From Hyphomicrobiaceae bacterium (GTDB lineage: Bacteria > Pseudomonadota > Alphaproteobacteria > Rhizobiales > HXMU1428-3): 6,931 nt of DNA. Below are positions 5,808 to 6,931 of the stretch, one piece after another. Within the stretch, counting starts at the first letter, position 1. Each line of letters begins with the position of its first letter. The DNA lies in NCBI GenBank assembly GCA_028285025.1, contig JANQQH010000167.1, positions 1 to 6,931 on the forward strand, given 5' to 3'. The notes beneath the pieces were generated by a model. It was not told the origin of the DNA. It did not search any database and saw only the letters and a list, made by a program, of their open reading frames with translations. A program made the position numbers and the translations under genes.

Positions 5808-5817
5808 TCGGTAAAAA

Positions 5818-5857
5818 AGAGCGTTCCGCCTAAAAGTGGGTACCGGTTTTAGGAATA
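5818..5857 (+). repeat. Second, 3'-truncated copy of the palindromic repeat
   Basis: Identical over all 40 bp to 5758-5797, starting exactly 60 bp later, but lacking the right outer arm ggaacgct; it runs straight into the next repeat type (gcggttgctgg). The inner stem cctaaaa/ttttagg is kept. The exact identity points to recent tandem duplication. Confidence 0.8.
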
Positions 5858-5859
5858 GC

Positions 5860-5930
5860 GCGGTTGCTGGTGGGCATCCAAAGCGCCACTAAAAGAATCT
5901 GCGGTTGCTGGTGGGCAATCTAAAGCGCCA
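5860..5930 (+). repeat. Two imperfect tandem copies of a ~30-bp unit, period 41
   Basis: The unit gcggttgctggtgggca, followed by a short variable stretch and aaagcgcca, occurs at 5860-5888 and 5901-5930, with a 12-bp AT-rich spacer between copies. The second copy has a one-base insertion and a substitution in the middle. It differs from the palindromic repeat beside it. On the minus strand it lies about 90-160 bp after the phoX stop, so it would be in the 3' tail of any phoX readthrough transcript. Confidence 0.65.
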
Positions 5931-6021
5931 TGAAAAAAGAAACGCTAAAACAAGTAACTAGAGCATTCTTTACCTTTGTGTCTATGCTTTTCACCCTCAC
6001 AGGCTCATAAAAAACGCACTC

Positions 6022-6931
6022 TTAGATTTCTTGCCCATCTTTGCGATTAATAGCAATTACACAAGAGCGTGGTATATGATTTTTTCCCAGTGGAAAATGG
6101 CTTCCTCCGCGCTCTCCTGGGTGTTGAATGCCTATAAACATTGTTTTCTTATCTGGTGACCAGCATGAGCCGGTGACTTCACACTCTTTGGGGCCAACCA
6201 TAAAGCGGGCGATTTCTCCGGTGCTTGGGTTGCCAACCAGCATTTGATTGTTGCCCATGCCAGCAAAGTCGCCCTTATTGGTATATTTTCCATCGGTTTG
6301 AATCCAAAGCCGCCCTTTGGTGTCAAAGAAGAGGCCATCGGGTGAATTGAACATATTGTCAGTATTGATGTTTTTTGAGCCAGCGCGTTTGTCTTCATGG
6401 GCTTGTGGGTTGCCTGCAAGGGCAAATAGTTTCCATTGAAAGCCAGTTTCTAAATGGTCGTCTTTGTCAGGGGTCCATTTTACGATCTGGCCGTAAATGT
6501 TGTTTTTGCGTGGGTTGGGGCCCTTGGCTGGGGTTTCATCGCCGCCTTTGTTGGGTTTTAGCCCACGGTGTTTGTTGTTGGTCAGGGCGCAATAAATTTC
6601 AGCTTTGTTAGGGTGAGCAGCGACCCATTCAGGCCGGTCCATGGTTGTGGCACCAACTTTGGAGGCCGCAAGGCGGGTGTGAATGCAAATTTCAGCTTCG
6701 CTCATGCTTGTTGTCTCAGGCGTTAACGGCAACCAAGCACCGCGAAAATCATCATAAAATTTGGCAGCATATAGTGTGCCTTTGGTGAGGAGTTTTTCTG
6801 TTGAGCCCCCCTTAACATAGGCATCGCGTGAGATAAATTTGTATAAGAATTCACCGCGTTCATCATCGCCCATATAAACGATAACGCGCCCATTTTTGGC
6901 GAGCACCACTTCGGCATTTTCATGTTTAAAT
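6022..6931 (-). CDS. phoX: PhoX/DUF839 family alkaline phosphatase, C-terminal part (partial)
   Basis: PhoX enzymes are calcium- and iron-dependent monomeric phosphomonoesterases, exported by the Tat pathway and usually induced by phosphate starvation. They release phosphate from organic esters. The visible 302 residues are the C-terminal portion; the reading frame continues through the right window edge with FKHENAEVVLAKNGR, so the in-frame GTG at 6909 is not a start. Family motifs are the VYMGDDERGEFLYKF segment near the visible N-terminus, an ATTMDRPEWVAAHP stretch, NSPDGLFFDTKGRLWIQTDG, and EVTGSCWSPDKKTMFIGIQHPGE near the end; these acidic and loop residues fall in the beta-propeller that carries the metal cluster. 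The C-terminus (VIAINRKDGQEI) looks complete. The Tat signal, upstream metal ligands and any Pho box lie outside the window. No clear terminator is seen; repeats begin about 90 bp downstream. Confidence 0.9.
   Translation of the reverse strand, partial: FKHENAEVVLAKNGRVIVYMGDDERGEFLYKFISRDAYVKGGSTEKLLTKGTLYAAKFYDDFRGAWLPLTPETTSMSEAEICIHTRLAASKVGATTMDRPEWVAAHPNKAEIYCALTNNKHRGLKPNKGGDETPAKGPNPRKNNIYGQIVKWTPDKDDHLETGFQWKLFALAGNPQAHEDKRAGSKNINTDNMFNSPDGLFFDTKGRLWIQTDGKYTNKGDFAGMGNNQMLVGNPSTGEIARFMVGPKECEVTGSCWSPDKKTMFIGIQHPGERGGSHFPLGKNHIPRSCVIAINRKDGQEI

Noticed and set aside
5960..5990. agagcat...atgct near the phoX end as another palindromic repeat copy or terminator
   Set aside because: Only five bases pair (agcat/atgct) and the accggtttt core is missing; at most it is a decayed remnant.
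6907..6909. GTG at 6909 as the start of the rightmost gene
   Set aside because: The frame stays open to the window edge with family-typical residues upstream (FKHENAE), so the gene is a C-terminal fragment cut by the window.

Overview
The window looks like chromosomal DNA of an alphaproteobacterium with moderate GC content. Three things point there. The intergenic regions carry the palindromic repeat family with an 'aaaagtggn-accggtttt' core that is widespread in Hyphomicrobiales and relatives. There is a CtrA-type box (TTAA-N7-TTAA), and GANTC sites (CcrM-type methylation targets) sit together upstream of tolC. The proteins are also alphaproteobacterial in style: a TolC with an 'RRWRG' C-terminal region, and Tat-dependent periplasmic enzymes. 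No rRNA, tRNA, CRISPR array or transposase gene is visible.

Layout. Positions 1-271 hold a complete, non-coding, MITE-like element with 34-bp terminal inverted repeats bordered by TA. Its interior is almost entirely further inverted repeats, so the whole element can fold as a closed multi-arm junction. It abuts a second palindrome followed by a T8 run (270-319), then a partial copy of the alphaproteobacterial repeat (376-408). On the + strand follow cutA (479-805) and, after about 430 bp of regulatory-looking DNA with a GANTC-containing dyad, a CtrA-like box and another dyad, a tolC-family outer-membrane channel gene (1235-2713).

Convergent to tolC is a minus-strand run: a cystathionine beta-lyase/MetC-like gene (5647-4466), then a Tat-exported aldo/keto reductase (4396-3464), then a polytopic membrane protein of the DUF6064 type (3448-2747). 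The last two lie 15 bp apart and are very probably co-transcribed; the MetC-like gene is 69 bp upstream and may belong to the same operon. The 374-bp gap at 5648-6021 is filled largely with repeats: two copies of a 40-bp unit at a 60-bp period and a second imperfect repeat at a 41-bp period. At the right edge lies the C-terminal part of a PhoX/DUF839 family phosphatase, running off the window.

The genes are mostly ordinary housekeeping or envelope functions: metal tolerance, export channel, methionine/cysteine metabolism, phosphate scavenging and a periplasmic oxidoreductase. The least ordinary item is the 1-271 element. Four of the five mismatches in its long stems are G-U wobbles when read as + strand RNA, which hints at a structured transcript rather than only a decayed transposon end.
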